Shown: positions 9,551 to 22,578 of the stretch, in pieces | How positions within the stretch are numbered: position 1 is the first letter of the stretch | Layout: the number at the start of each line of letters is the position of its first letter | Source: Aricia agestis | Taxonomy: Eukaryota > Arthropoda > Insecta > Lepidoptera > Lycaenidae | Reading direction: 5' to 3' | Assembly (NCBI RefSeq): GCF_905147365.1 | Contig: NC_056419.1 | Coordinates: 6,579,501 to 6,643,500 of the forward strand | Length of the DNA: 64,000 bases | Position numbers and translations under genes: made by a program | Notes under the pieces: model-generated | What the model saw: only the letters and a program-made list of their open reading frames with translations | Database searches by the model: none | Told to the model about the DNA's origin: nothing

Positions 9551-11033
9551 CTGGGCAAAATTTCAGAAAAGCTCGGTATTTCGTTTGATAAATAATATCG
9601 ATAAATGTGAAGCCTGAGCCCCCGTCGTTACATATTTATTCTAATTAACATTATTGACGCAAAACGTGGTTTGGGAATGAATATATCATCCGTGGATCGG
9701 GGGATAAAAGTTCGTCGTAACACTTTAATATGCTTAAATACGGGCACCTTGCGGCGAATATTAATTAAACGTATATTAATAACCTACTTAAAATACCTAC
9801 AGCGCGTATAAAATTTGTTTAATGTACCATTTACATATTAAGTTTGATGGCACTTTGACCTATAAAATAATATAATATTATCCACATTTGATATAAAACT
9901 AATTTAACTGACTCTAAAATAAATTAGTTGCTTTAAATAAGTTGCTATAAATAGTTCTAGCTCAAAATTGAGCATAATATTCGTATTTCAATGCTTACCC
10001 ATACAATTTAATAAATACATATTAATGTTTAATAGCAAATTTCACTAAGGAGTCACCTTTCCTACTTCAAAGTCAACAGTTTCATACAAAAATATGCTGT
10101 TTCAAAAAATGCCCTATTTAATGCATAAGCTAAGTAGGTACATAATATTTTGTTCTTGTCTAAGGCATTGAAAAATATTCTTGAAAGACAAGTAAAAAAT
10201 ATTCTTATTTCTAATTCAATGTTTGAATATTTCTATTAGTATTACCTATATAACTTGCTAATACAGCACAAAGTACACAGCGGTTATAGTCTAAGAGCCC
10301 AACACAAACAAGTAACAAGTGTACAACATGAGGGAGCTCACGTAATCAGTACACATGATCAATAACTTAGTTGCGTTATAAATCGATATAATCTGTTGGT
10401 GGCGATATCGCCAGCGCCACCGCTACTTGTGGTGCACTTAATAACTATCACCATGTGTTAGTAGAAGGAAGATATGTCTAATACTACTAAAAAAAAACGA
10501 AAGAAAGTTTAATAAGAGCGCTTGGTCAAAATGCATGGGATTTGACATCTAATTTCGCTATCCAAACTGGCGAATGCATTTGACTAGGAGCCAAATTATA
10601 TTTAGGCAAACGTTGCAACTAGTATAATAAATTATCAGGGAAAATTCAATTCATTGTACCTCTACTTTTTAACACAACTGTAAGTAATCAAAGAACTTGC
10701 AATGCACTTGCTCTGCCTTGTCTAATGTAGTTTCACCATCGCCATGTCTACAGTTTCTTCGGTCTACGAACACGACGTAAGCCACTCGCCGTAACTAAGC
10801 AAGTACGCGTGAACATAGGTGTTTACCTCCAGAGTAATAGAGTAAGCGGGATCTATATTATGCCATTAAAATTTCATCACACGCTCCCCGACTAACTGAA
10901 CTTAACAGATTGCTGGGAAATAACAATCTTTTGGCACAATTTCAAAGTTTAAACACTCCATTAGACAAACTAGAGATTACGTAATGGTGGATTAGTTTAG
11001 TAGCTACTAGCTGCAAAGTATCTTATTTAGGCG
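9551..11033. other. Unassigned, largely single-copy AT-rich DNA
   Basis: No repeat family, long frame or hairpin recognised in 1.5 kb. A short balanced stretch at 10380-10430 (gatatcgccagcgccaccgc) stands out. Confidence 0.45.
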
Positions 11034-11166
11034 GACTTGCGTAGACCTGGGTTAAAGTTAACTCTGAGTTAAACATCATGTCATGCCTATCACTCACTTG
11101 GTGAGTGACAGATATGACATGATGTTTAACTCAGAGTTAACTTTAACTCAGATCTGCGCAAGTGGG
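11034..11166. mobile_element. Hairpin MITE, ~64-bp arms
   Basis: Arms 11034-11097 and 11101-11166 are nearly exact reverse complements. The longest perfect block contains TTAACTCTGAGTTAAACATC. The spacer is only a few bases, so the whole 130 bp folds into one stem. Confidence 0.85.
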
Positions 11167-11339
11167 CCTGAGTAGCATCAAGCAGTAGCACAAAGTAAGG
11201 TACAAAGTACAAAGTACCTATTTTAGTACGAGCTAGCAAGTGGCAAAGTCTAGCTTTATAATATCATGTTGCTATTTAAATAAGACAAATTAGAGCCAAC
11301 ATTAACTCAATCACAACTATGACGTCTACGTCCATCTTA

Positions 11340-11620
11340 ATAACGCTTAATTGTGGCATTCATGAAATATAGGCCGGAACGTTTAACGAGAGTCGGAGAG
11401 GACTCGAGTGGAGTGCAAAAAGCTCTGTCGGGCCTCGCGGAGCGGGCGAACCGCCGCGCTTTTTGTCGCGGCAAAGCTCGGTGTCGCGACGACTACTTAA
11501 GTACGGCCTTCTCTAATTGGACGCCTACCTGTTGCTTTTCCCGCTTTTTTCATTTGCACTCTCGTCGAGTTTTACGTGAACCGCTTTCTGATACAGTTCT
11601 TCTGTCGCAATAGGGGGAAT
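11340..11620. other. GC-rich single-copy island
   Basis: GC content rises sharply (ggcctcgcggagcgggcg, gtcgcggcaaagctcgg). An 86-codon plus-strand frame spans it but has no ATG start at its limit (GTG) and no recognisable domain. It could be a regulatory element or an unrecognised exon; no splice sites are convincing. Confidence 0.3.
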
Positions 11621-13002
11621 TAACACCTTCACGAAATGTGGTAGTCAGCCAAAACGGATTTTAAAATATTTGAATTGAATTTAAAATAATCCTTTGGACA
11701 CGTTCGCGTGTTTCTCTCGCCGCAGAATGTCATTATTTGGCTTCGTATGCACGGACATGAGCAAATATAAGATGACAAAGTTTTCAGACGAAGAGTATGT
11801 AATTATTTAGCTTTTGTCGTCTTGGTCCTTACAATTAATTGAGTTAAACTTAGAGGTTAAAGCCAATAAAAACTTATCGAGAGATTTTCTTCTTTTCCTA
11901 GTCTTCGTAGTATGTCGCATGTAGTCATTACACATACAATAATAATATTTCTATCTATTGGAATAGGCATTGACCTATATCAACTAGAACTTCATTTCCC
12001 ATACCGAATGTGAAATTACAAATAATTTGGGTGAGTTTAAGGGACAGGGAGCCACACAATGGGTAATCTGGCAGGTCACCGTACACCATGGTGATCGGTT
12101 ATTTCGGAACGTCTTTCAAATCATTACCGCTCAGTAGAGCGTGACGCAGTGCGCGCGATCAAGTGCGCGACACGAAAACCGAGAGGAGATATGCGAGTAG
12201 AAGCGACACGGATAGCTCTACATTGCTTTAATACATTCCAAACGGCTACTACGGGAGCCTACTTCAACCAAGATAACGCTTTGTTTCTCTGCCTGGCTGG
12301 CTGGTTAATTTGAAGATAGTAAAACTAACCAAAAATATAAAAATATCAAACAGTACCAAACTAATTAACAGAACTACGTCAATGCTGCTATAACTTAGCA
12401 TGTGTAAATAACAAGCTTTAATACATGAAAAATTGATAGGGCAATAATTCAGATTGATACATTTTAGCATAATATTATGATCTTTTCAGTTTTACGAGGT
12501 TCATATGTAGTTTATAGCCTCCACGTTGCCTCATGATGGATAAACATGGCTTCCAAGGCTGTAAACTAATAATAATTGACGTAGGTCCGTCAGTTGCCTA
12601 TGAATCGATTTCTTCGATGGTGCATTCCACATTCGTAATATTCTGCATTTCAACACGAGCCAACATCATGCCGTATCAGACCTACAATGTTTAGAAGTGT
12701 CCCATCTACACTATCTACTCTTCGTCCGGGACGGTCCGACGCGTACGGCGATTCTCCACGCGCCTCCGTGCGACCGATACGGCCGGAAACCCAGTGACAA
12801 CACAACAAAAACTCACATTCATTCATGCTTTTTTCCCACAACCACTTGACTACGAACAGGTTCCCGATACTCATTACGATCGGATTGTTTAAAATCTTCG
12901 GGCTTAAGACGGTGAAATTCGAATCGATTTCTTAGGTTTTGACTCATGCTGCATGCTTTGTTATGATGCAATTTATAACAGTTATGTAGAGTCTCTAGGT
13001 TT
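11621..13002. other. Unassigned; balanced stretches at 12010-12230 and 12650-12870
   Basis: Mostly AT-rich. The stretch near 12120-12220 (gacgcagtgcgcgcgatc) and that at 12700-12790 (gtccgggacggtccgacgcg) are GC-richer and non-repetitive. Nothing codes recognisably. Confidence 0.35.
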
Positions 13003-13044
13003 TCTGCTTATTACAGAGACTTATCTGCTTATTGCAGAGACTTA
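13003..13044. repeat. 21-bp tandem duplication
   Basis: Two adjacent copies of TCTGCTTATTRCAGAGACTTA differ at a single base. Confidence 0.85.
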
Positions 13045-13153
13045 TTTAAAGTTTTAGTTAAAGATAAGAGTCGCAATTTCGTACCTAGTACGTAGTCAAC
13101 TACCTTCTACTTTTAACAAGGCAAAGAAGAAAGCTATGGACAACAACGACAAA

Positions 13154-13199
13154 GTTTCTGCTTACCAAATTTAAGACTATAAATTTGGTAAGCAGAAAC
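13154..13199. repeat. Perfect 20-bp hairpin
   Basis: Arms 13154-13173 and 13180-13199 are exact reverse complements (gtttctgcttaccaaattta) with a 6-nt loop. Confidence 0.9.
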
Positions 13200-16100
13200 A
13201 TACATACATTATACTCTATACCTGTTTGTAATATATACATATTATAACAAACAGAAAAAAAAAATCTTCAAAATATTTCAACATAGACTGAACTGAAGCA
13301 CAGAATATATATTAGTAGTACCAACAGAAGTCCAACTCGTGCAACCCGTTTAAAAAAATAACAACTCTTGCTGCGATACTATAAAGTTCAAATTCCGACC
13401 GCGCAGTGCAAGGTGCCTACAATTATATTTGCCTACATGTGCGCTCTCTTTCTATCGCGTAAGAGGTACCCTTTCTGACGAAATCAAGATTGTCACCTTT
13501 TAGAAAATAAAATAATCTTCTTTTAATTACTATAGCTACTAATAGCAAACTTTTTTATAGTAATAATCAAATTTTAGTAACCCAACGTATATTTTATAAT
13601 AGTTTTATATTCGATTATAGTGTAGGAGCTGGTCAGGATTTTTTTACAACTTGAACATAGTAATTTGTGTTTATTTATGTGTAGTATGCGGTTTGTTTGT
13701 AACAAATTGGTCTATTTGCTATGTTTGTGTATTTTTTTTATCTTTTTTTGTATTTTAAAATCTTAAATTACTTTATTGAAATATTTTTTTGACTTTTTTC
13801 AATTGTTTATATTTATCAGATTAATAATGATTCTGTCACAGCGGTTAAATCAGTACGTAGATATATGCGACGAAAAAATCTTGCGCGCGCGTCACCGCTC
13901 GCTTGTGAGTCCCTTGTGATCTGCCCCTTTAAAGGGGTACTTACAGTTCGATACCTAAAGGCGCGAGTGGGACAGGCCTGACTGAAGTTGACTGCAGATC
14001 TAGTTGAACTAAGCATTTGCTGATGAAATTGCTCACGCACGTAACACGTTTCATCGGCATTTTGCTAAGCCATTTTCATCATATTAATATTCCTGGTCAA
14101 TAACGTTTAAATTTGACGATAATACCACTAGGTCATATACGAGGCTTGTAAAGGGTCATATAGACCCTTAGCCTTTAGATAAAGAAAGCCTCCATTTGCC
14201 AGCCCTTAAGACATTCCATACTTTCAACTTTCACATTAATAAAGGACACTCGAACGTCAAATCTGTTATTTGTAGACGACGGAGCACGATATACGCCATC
14301 GACGTTTAGATTTAGATGATTACACGATAGAGTCCTGTTATACAGCTAGAACAAAACGTATGATGTATGCAGTCGGAGATCCGATCTATAGGAAAGTGGG
14401 TCGCGCTGCATCAACAGAGCACGCCGCCGCATGATAGTTACAGTTCGAAATTAATAGTAAATAGGTTGAGGAAATGTTAAGTATTTCTTATAAAAGAAGA
14501 TACTTTTATGAGTAAAATACACAAATGCATCTCCATGACATGGGTGGAAATGGTAGAATAAGTGAACAGCTATTTATGCGCGATATAGCTATTCTAATAC
14601 GCGCGATAGCTTTCTTTTGCACGAAGCTTAAGAGCTATGCCATGATACTCTATGTCATGTTCCTATTGTCCCCTATTTTTACCTGAGATCTAAGGGCATA
14701 CAATCTCTTCCGAAAAAAACTGACGACAGTATTATATGTAAAGTTAAAACTATTTCCAAATTAATTCCAACCCCTAACTGACCCACACGTTGCCTTCATA
14801 ACCTTTCATTACCCAATTCATTTTATATCAATTATTGTGAACCTTTCGAGTTTCGTCCCTCCTAGCGGATCCTTGGAAAACGTTGAAATATTCCGGCATA
14901 CCGACATGCAAGTTGGTCGTTAGGACGTTGCATGTCTACCTGAAGTTTGGTCCCTGCTTAACTTTTCGTTGTTTGATCAAGTTACTTACAGTAGCTACAT
15001 ATCTACGAGTATTTTGTCGCAAATTAGCTTCTTTAAGAAATAACTTCCTTTGTGAAGCAACGGAAGAGGCTTCTTGCATTTTATGTCTTCGATGACATGA
15101 CTACCATTAAAGTATGTACCATAAAAATTGGAGTGCAGCATGTACCGAAACTTGCTGCTAAAATTAAGATAATAGTTTCTCCTATCAACACGGGACCACA
15201 TACTGACTAAGTTTACAGTAAGGACTACCGCGGTATTGACTCCCTACCTGATTCTCTTTTTCTAAGTCTACTCAAAATCCTGGTGACTGGATTGCTCGTG
15301 TCACACTATCCAGATTAATTCTACCTTGAAGTTCCTTCGTGGATGATCTTTATGCTTTTAGCATAAAGGTTATATTAGAGGCACAATAACAGTGAACGGT
15401 GTGTACAAGATAAGCAGCAGGAGGCACGATCGCCCCCGCAGCCTGCACCGTTTTGACGTGGCATGATTTGTGCCACGATCAATCTGCACTTTATTACCTA
15501 GCGGGACTCGCGAATTAGAGCTTGTAAACGCGAGGTGCAATGTGACACAGATATGATGAGCAGACGGGAACTATTCATTAGCGATGAAATAGTTATGTTC
15601 TAAGTTCTAACTTTTATTACATGACACTTTCCGCAAGATTTTCTAACTAGGATAGTTCCCGAACCGACGCGGCGTCGCGGAGCCTAGATTAGATACTAGC
15701 GTAAGCATGTATACGGAATCATCAAAATGAGTAACTATTGTTTAACTTTAAGTTTGATAAGCGAATAAAAACTTTAAGTTTGTTTGTAACTTGAAGTTTG
15801 ATAAGGGACGGTCAATATTAATTTTAAGTAACCATCGAATTCTAATTATAAAATTAAGAATTACTCTTTTGTACGCAAAATACTTTAGCCAGCTTCTTAT
15901 TGGGTTGTTAACGCGAATAATCTCAGTGTATTTCTTTATCACAAATCTCAACGTAGCACCAAATATTAATCTTAATCTTGGCTTCAAATAACTCAATTCT
16001 TGATCATTTCTTCCTCAGATATACAGACGCTACTTGTATTTCTTAATCTTTATAAAACTTCACGATCTATTAATCATAGCGACAAGATGAGTCAGAAAGC

Positions 16101-16320
16101 GACCTAGTCGTCGCTGTGCTGTCCCTTTGTTACTATTTCACTCCACCACTAACCCACTTTTGATTTTACGTTTACAAGACAAATGTACGTGATTAATAAA
16201 AATTATAACGGTGCTGAGTTGAAAGCAAAATGTTTTATATTCTTAGTTCTGCAATTAAACAGTTAGCAAAAAGTGTACATTTTAACACTGGATTAGGTTA
16301 GATATAATATGAAGATCTAA
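13200..16320. other. Unassigned, largely single-copy DNA
   Basis: AT-rich with GC-richer patches at 13850-14040 and 15400-15500. A palindrome ccCCTTTAAAGGgg lies near 13924. Frames at 13816, 14883, 14995, 15748 and 15791 have no recognisable product, and the last two are mutual shadows. No mobile element recognised. Confidence 0.4.
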
Positions 16321-16500
16321 TTAGCCGTTTGTGTCTCACTGATGGGCAAAGGCCTCCCCTCTTTCCTTCCATATGTCTCTCCTCTATCCTTTGCTGTGTT
16401 TGGCCCACAGACATAGATCAAGATAGATACCGCATGTCGCTCCATTTGTATGAAAACGAGCGTGCCACTTTTTTATAGCTACTGTGTCGTATCGATGATA
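16321..16500. repeat. Possible lepidopteran repeat fragments
   Basis: cactgatgggcaaaggcctc resembles the phrase CACTGCTGGGC(A)NAGGCCTCC common in lepidopteran interspersed repeats. The stretch cacagacatagatc (16407-16420) also matches, inverted, part of the LINE relic at 17201-17450. The boundaries are guesses. Confidence 0.35.
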
Positions 16501-17200
16501 AGAAAATAACAACTTTCAAAGACAATAATATGCAATATCAATAAAAGAATCTGTTTTGACTTTTGAGTCTTTCCGCCATGTTTCCGCTACGTCCTTATTA
16601 TTAATTATTTTCATAGTTATGAATAATTATTTATTTTCACTTTGCCAAAAATTCAGCCTTCGGATTTTCCTTGACATTGCAAATATACTAACTTGTATCA
16701 AATTTACCAAACCGAAATATGTAAATAAAAGTTTGTATTATGACTCATGTTTTCAGCTTTGACCGATAATAATTATTAACCTGGTAAATTAAGAAGAACT
16801 ATTATAGCGTTACAAATGTATGCGATCAGTGATATTTTAATTTGGTCGCATTATCTACTATTATACTACTATGGAAGAAAGTGACACATTGCAGAAAACA
16901 TGTCGTATTAATCTTGTACAATGCAATTTTGTCGCCTAATGAACGAATTGATAGTTGTTCACTCGTTGTTCACTTAACATTGCATTTTTTTACTAATCCG
17001 CTGTTAAATTTTTACTGTTGGACATAAGTATTTTAACAGTCTGTTTAATTTTCTAAGCTCCGTTAAGTAATGCCTCGATAGGATTTAACAAACATAGGTT
17101 GGTGAAATTGGGTCTTAAGAACAGACTTTCAAAAGACGAGCATTGCTCGTCGTTTGGGAGCGCGATATGGCAAGCGAAGTACATACATATGCTGTATCTA
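16501..17200. other. Unassigned AT-rich sequence
   Basis: No feature recognised; frames at 16556 and 16842 look like chance. Confidence 0.4.
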
Positions 17201-17450
17201 TCATGATCTATGTCTGTGGTTTGGCCATTTTTTATCAACAGCGTCTAGTTCGTCGCGCTATCTTTTCTTGGGTCTGCCTCTGTTTCGCCGACCTTTCGGT
17301 AGCCACTCCATATCTAGACGCGCCCAGCTTTTCGGGTGCCCAGCTCCACTTTAGACCAGATACTTTTCTCCCCACATCCATTATTCTTGTCTCGGAGCGC
17401 AGAGCGGTGTTTCGAATACGGTCAATCCTTTTGACACCTAAAATGCTGCG
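17201..17450 (-). pseudogene. RTE-type LINE reverse-transcriptase C-terminal relic
   Basis: Read on the minus strand from 17450: ILGVKRIDRIRNTALR then RKVSGLKWSWA, the conserved post-RT segment (MLGVxRxDRIRN... LKWxWAGH) of RTE-like endonuclease/reverse transcriptases. After a +1-type frame change it continues MEWLPKGRRNRGRPKKR, then an in-frame TAG where the family has Trp (KKRWRDEL), then RDELDAVDKKWPNH. So at least one frameshift and one nonsense change are visible. The plus-strand frames over it are shadows. Confidence 0.85.
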
Positions 17451-18557
17451 CTAAATAATATGAACATAATAAACGTTAAATGCCAAAAACGTGCATCTCC
17501 AAATATTCGATATAATATTATGAGACATATCTAAAGGAATCTAGACAAAATCATTTATGTAACTGTTTGTGTAACGGTCTCTCAAACATGAATAATTATA
17601 CTGTCAATACAAAGACGAACATTGTTGCGACTGCAATATTTCGTATAACAAATGTAAAACAAATGCAAAACGATAGAATCACAGATACCAGTTACTGCCG
17701 ATCAATTGCTACCACAGACATAGAGATAACAGAAAGGATTGAAAAGTAGCGTCAAGGAAAAAAATTAAAAGTGGCTGGGATAGGAGTTAATAATTATCTT
17801 GAAAGAAGGAAAACTATAGAGAAAGAATTAGGAGACATCGCATGGATTATCATCATTTATTTTTAAAGAAAAAACTATCTTGGTACGATTAATCGATAAG
17901 CAGTAGCTCTGAATGAAAATAGACAAAAATGCTTCTAGAGAAGGATTTTATAGAAGGTACAGTCTGTCCTTTCTTTATATCTTTGATTGCAATAGTTCGC
18001 AGCGGCATTCTCTAATCTAACAGGTTCCGCGGACTTGAAATATACTTTATTTGATTCAGACGAACGCAGGAAGTTATGGTTATTTTATTGTTGATCGTAC
18101 TATACGTAAATCTTCCCGCTGCTACCGATTTAATTGTAACAATCAATAATATTTTATTTGCTACAATATTTATTAGTTTATTTTACTAGATTAGATGTTT
18201 GCTCCATAGGCCTTAACTATTTCCGGCTTAGTTTATATTTTTATTACAATCCAGAAATTATTTTCTATCTGCTTATGGTTATTTTAATCATACTATTAAT
18301 ACAGACTAGAGATCGCCCAATGGTCGAAATTCGACTTTACTTGCTATGACATTAGGACTACTACCTATATTTTGTAAAAAATATTGACTTCATGTTTTTT
18401 TCAATTCTTGCCTCTGGGACTCAGCTGATTTCAGACTGGCCGTTTAAGCATTGTATAATAGTATTTAAAATTAAATAAAAAAAAAACAATAATCCATTTT
18501 CAATTTGTCAACTTGTTGTCAACAGACTTCAACCATAAATAAAAGAGTATAATTCGT
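17451..18557. other. Unassigned AT-rich sequence
   Basis: No feature recognised. Confidence 0.4.
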
Positions 18558-18790
18558 ATGTGTAGGCTTGTCACTCAAAAATCTGTCATTTTTCCTAGTA
18601 GTAGTGTCGTAGTGTGTGTAACGTTTTATTTGTTAAAAATATATATGATAAAAGCATAATTTGAAAATAATATTGTCTCGATGCACTCCTTCACCATATA
18701 AACTATAACTGTGCGAAATTTCATGCACCTACGTTTCCCCATTTTTCGTAAAAAGGGTTACAAAGTTTTTCTCTCACGTATTAATATATA
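18558..18790 (+). repeat. Probable interspersed repeat 3' end
   Basis: The stretch with atttcatgcacctacgtttc, cgtaaaaagggttacaaag and a terminal tattaatatatag resembles a repeat end common in Lepidoptera. Class unresolved; no target duplication seen. Confidence 0.4.
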
Positions 18791-18815
18791 GATAATGTTT
18801 TCGCTACATTTTTTT

Positions 18816-19020
18816 ATTAATATATAGATGCGAAAATGTGTGAATGTGTTTGTTAGTAATTGTTACTTCTTCAAGCCTAAACGGCTAAAGTGATTTTGAT
18901 GTAATTTGGTATGGAGTTAGCTGACATCCTGGATTAACACAGTATAGGTTACATTTAACTGCGGAAAAACATCTTATCGTAATAATACCAATTTATTTTT
19001 ACACCGCAGGGCACAGCTAG
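18816..19020 (+). mobile_element. Helitron-like fragment (diverged)
   Basis: Begins near tatatagatgcgaaaatgtg, has the cctaaacggctaaagtgatt core, and ends ccgcagggcaCAGCTAG|T. A CTAG terminus followed by T and the shared core argue for a diverged Helitron, distinct from family B. Confidence 0.55.
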
Positions 19021-21529
19021 TTGCAGATAGAAGGGAAATATTATCTTAAATTATGTAAAGTACAGGTGTAAGTCCTACTCCTTGGGTGATGAGTGATGAC
19101 TGATGATTCATAAACCCACATGGCGATATTGTGTTCCGAACACAAATTAAAACTGCTATTAATCATACGACGCGGTAAAGATTACGCTATAAAAGTACGT
19201 ACTATACTAATTAATGTTGCATACGTTTATTTAGTACTGGTATTGTCGAAGCGAACAACACGCCGGTAATCAGGCATTCGATTAGTTCAGTACAAACGTT
19301 TTATGGCCTGCACAATAACCCTGTTTCATTACTTTTGTCTAGGGTTGCCAACCTTCTCAAATTTTTAACAAACTTATCTGCAAACAACCTAAAAATAACA
19401 ACGTACTCTAACAAAAAACTTACTAGATATTTACTATGCGTGTAACATTTCCATAACCTCGGCAACTTAATATTAATACAGCGCAGAGGAGAACATTATT
19501 AACAAAGTTTTACCAGCCCTAGTTGTATGTTCTGAGACTAACAAACAGTTCCTCTTGGGTCAACATGAACTATACTGAGCTAAAGTTGGAGTCCAGTGTA
19601 AATAAATACATAAAGTTAGACAAGACAGGTGTTGCAATTAAACAAGTTGTAGGATTACCAGGTGCTGAAGATTTCTTAGCCAACTGTTTTATGAGACGAT
19701 ATAATAGCAAGATTTCGGTTTTAAAATCTTTGCTGCATGCTAAGATAATTATTAGAATTACATTTTAATCTGCTTTATCACATAAAGGAAAGTTGCTCGC
19801 CGTTGTCTGTCCTTTTACTTGCTTAAATCTTTATGACTGCAGCGCAACGGATTTTGATGCGGCCTTTTCAGTTCAAGTCAGACATTCTAGAAAATCATTT
19901 ATAATACATGCTTAATAATAATAGTGGAGAAATATCAACGATTTTAAAGGTATTACAGTTGAGTATTAGCTCAGTGCGAAGGTTTTGGTAGAAGGTGAAA
20001 AAAAACAAATTAAAATAAGGTACCCAGACCTAACAGTGCAGAGGCCAGTCTTGCTAAAACATGCCAAAGATAATATATGCATACTACGAGTATATACAAA
20101 AATATAGAGCTGCATATAACATTCAAAACGCAATTCAACCTTATTTATAATGAAAGCGCCTCCGAGGATTATCAGGCGATTCGTGTACTCGCTATCCATA
20201 ACAGATGCGATTGAAAATCGTAAATATCTGGTGCACACGTGACACATGGCGCCCGTGCTGCTGCACAACGTGACAACACAGGCATTAGTTAGTTTGTCTA
20301 GGGAAATAAAATAGTTTAAGCAGAATGCAATTATTTCCAAAAGTATATATTTATAATCAAAAACATATTATATATGTTAATATTGCAATACCGTCCAATG
20401 AAAAACCTTCACAAGCTGACAGGAGAAGCAAAGCTACATCAAAAACTAATCTCAAATTGATTATGGATGGATTATATTCGATCTATGCGTTAAAGACCAC
20501 TGAGAACTATTTTCAATGGGCACAGTATTAAAAGTTGTACAGAACAACCTCTGACAAAGTATTACCACGAATGTAAATTGTTTTCGAGATTCACTGAAAC
20601 CAATTCACGGGATCTGCAATAAAAATCGTCATTCCGCGAATCGACCACGTTCGATTGTTTGACTATAACATATAAACTACGTCGCCGATCCAATTTCGGT
20701 GAAATTTAATGTAAATGCATGAGTTTTCCACTGCCACTCGTACAATCAGTGTCGAGAGCTGACATTTGCATATGCGACCGTATTAGCGAGTTCGACAAAA
20801 GTAAATGCGACTAAATACTTAAAAAATTTGAATCGATATTACGCACGTAGAGTCTCACTCAGTAGCAAAAACTTCTTCAGAGCTTAGCCTGTACTTTAAA
20901 TGAGGTAAAATTGTCTATATACCTACTATCTTTTTTCTCGGATATGGCTAAGAATGTTTTAATTTTTAAATGTAGAGTTTGTTGAGATGAAAAAACGAAC
21001 GTGGTGCAAAAACAGGTAAACACAAACATTTTCTTTTAACAATATTAACTATTAAGATATAGTAGCAGTTATATTCGTTTATTAGCTATCAAAACTAGTT
21101 TAAGGAATTATTAACCAGTTATTTTTTTACAATACCTACACTTAATAAGACTAGCAATAGCTGATTAATATGTAGACCATAAACAAACGCCAGTTACCTC
21201 GAACATTATAAAAATATCATCATTAGAATTGCTTCAATAAAGTGATAATAAAGCCACTAAGGCCAATTAACGGGACCATTATAATATCAACTTCTTACCA
21301 TTAATTAATACCACTATAATTACCCGGTGAACTTTGTATCACTTTCCTTCTAAATATAAACCTTCTCTAAACTTCCACGAATATTTGCAGACTAAAATTA
21401 GCCAAATTGGTTTAGCTGTTCTCGAGATTTAGCGAGACTAACAAAATTAAGAATTCATTTTTATTTTTTTAGAAGACCAGACGTTCCGCGTGGCTTTGTC
21501 GCGTAAATTAGATCTATGTCCCTTCACGT
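19021..21529. other. Unassigned; small repeat fragment 19785-19870
   Basis: Mostly single-copy AT-rich sequence. The piece around gcgcaacggattttgatgcg (19850) is a common repeat phrase. A balanced stretch at 20590-20830 is a possible conserved non-coding block. Frames at 19523, 19966 and 20325 have no recognisable product. Confidence 0.35.
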
Positions 21530-21990
21530 GGTCCTCTCCATATCTGTGCCAAATAACATAAAAATTGCTCCAGTAGTTCGTGAGATAAGCACTTTCAAAT
21601 AATTTGTCCTGTCTTTCCAAATTTTCCTCTGTTTCTTCGCTCCTATTAGTCTTAGCGTGATAATATATAACTTATAGCCTTCCTCGACAAATGGGCTATC
21701 TAAATAATTTTTCAAATCGGACCAGTAGTTCCTGAGATTGGCGCGTTCAAATAAGCCCTTTCAAATAATTTCCCCCCGTTTTTTTTCACACTTTCCTCTA
21801 TTTCTTCGCTTCTATTAGTATTAGGGTGATAAAATATAGCCTATAGCCTTCCTCGATAAATGGACTATCTAACACTGAAAGATTTTTTCAAATCGGACCA
21901 GTAGTTCCTGAGATAAGCGCGTTTAAACAAACAAACAAACTAACAAACTCTTCCGCTTTATAATATTTAAATATAGTAAAGATTAAGCAT
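21530..21990. repeat. Degenerate ~170-bp direct repeats of an interspersed repeat
   Basis: A unit containing ATAGCCTTCCTCGAYAAATG, TCAAATCGGACCAGTAGTTC and GAGAT.(A/G)GCGCGTT occurs at about 21670-21830 and again at 21840-21990, with a partial third upstream (ccagtagttcgtgagataag, 21570). The last unit ends in (CAAA)n and tttataatatt, a typical lepidopteran repeat tail. Confidence 0.7.
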
Positions 21991-22367
21991 AGACAGATAA
22001 ACATGATTGCCACCATGATTACGAAGCTGGCAATCGCATGCACGACGTCGATCATGCGTTCATTATCGCTCTTTTGGTCCATCGTGGACCTAAAAGGCAT
22101 CATAAAGTATATGTTACATCATTGGGAAGCTCAACGCAACATGCGATTTATTGGCTTAACATTTAAATGGCAAGATTTATTTCGAATTACTGATTTAAAA
22201 TTCCACACACATAATTTAGAATGTTGCTTTGTTTACAACTTTAGTAGCCTCACATTTTTACATTTTATAACTGTCTTTCTTACAATTTATCAATACTAAT
22301 AGTAAGCCAATACGGTTGACAAAGTTACTGGATGTAAAAAAAAAATTGATACAAATACTTTTAACCA

Positions 22368-22578
22368 TTAAGGGGCCGGGTACCATCGAAATCCTCATAC
22401 ATACGTAATACCAAAATCATTTTTTCGTACGAAAATATTTAACATGTTTGAGTTATTTTCAGCTTAAAACAGTAATTACCTAGGTTCATGCGCAAAAACT
22501 TACTACTAAATATTTAAACACTAAAAATATTTTTAGTGTTTAAATATTTTGTAGTAAATTTTTTCCACGGCCTCTTAA
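22368..22578. mobile_element. TTAA-flanked MITE
   Basis: TTAA at 22368-22371 and 22575-22578 bracket ends TTAAGGGGCCG and CGGCCTCTTAA (TIR TTAAGRGGCCG). TTAA target duplication is the piggyBac signature. A spacer-free palindrome sits at the right side. Confidence 0.6.
22501..22556. repeat. Spacer-free 28-bp palindrome
   Basis: 22501-22528 and 22529-22556 are reverse complements with a single mismatch and no loop. It is AT-only apart from a few C/G (atttaaacactaaaaat core). Confidence 0.9.

Noticed and set aside
12120..12200. Core promoter (Inr TCAGT followed by a DPE)
   Set aside because: gctcagtagagcgtgacg has an Inr-like TCAGT but no DPE match at +28 to +32, and no exon follows.
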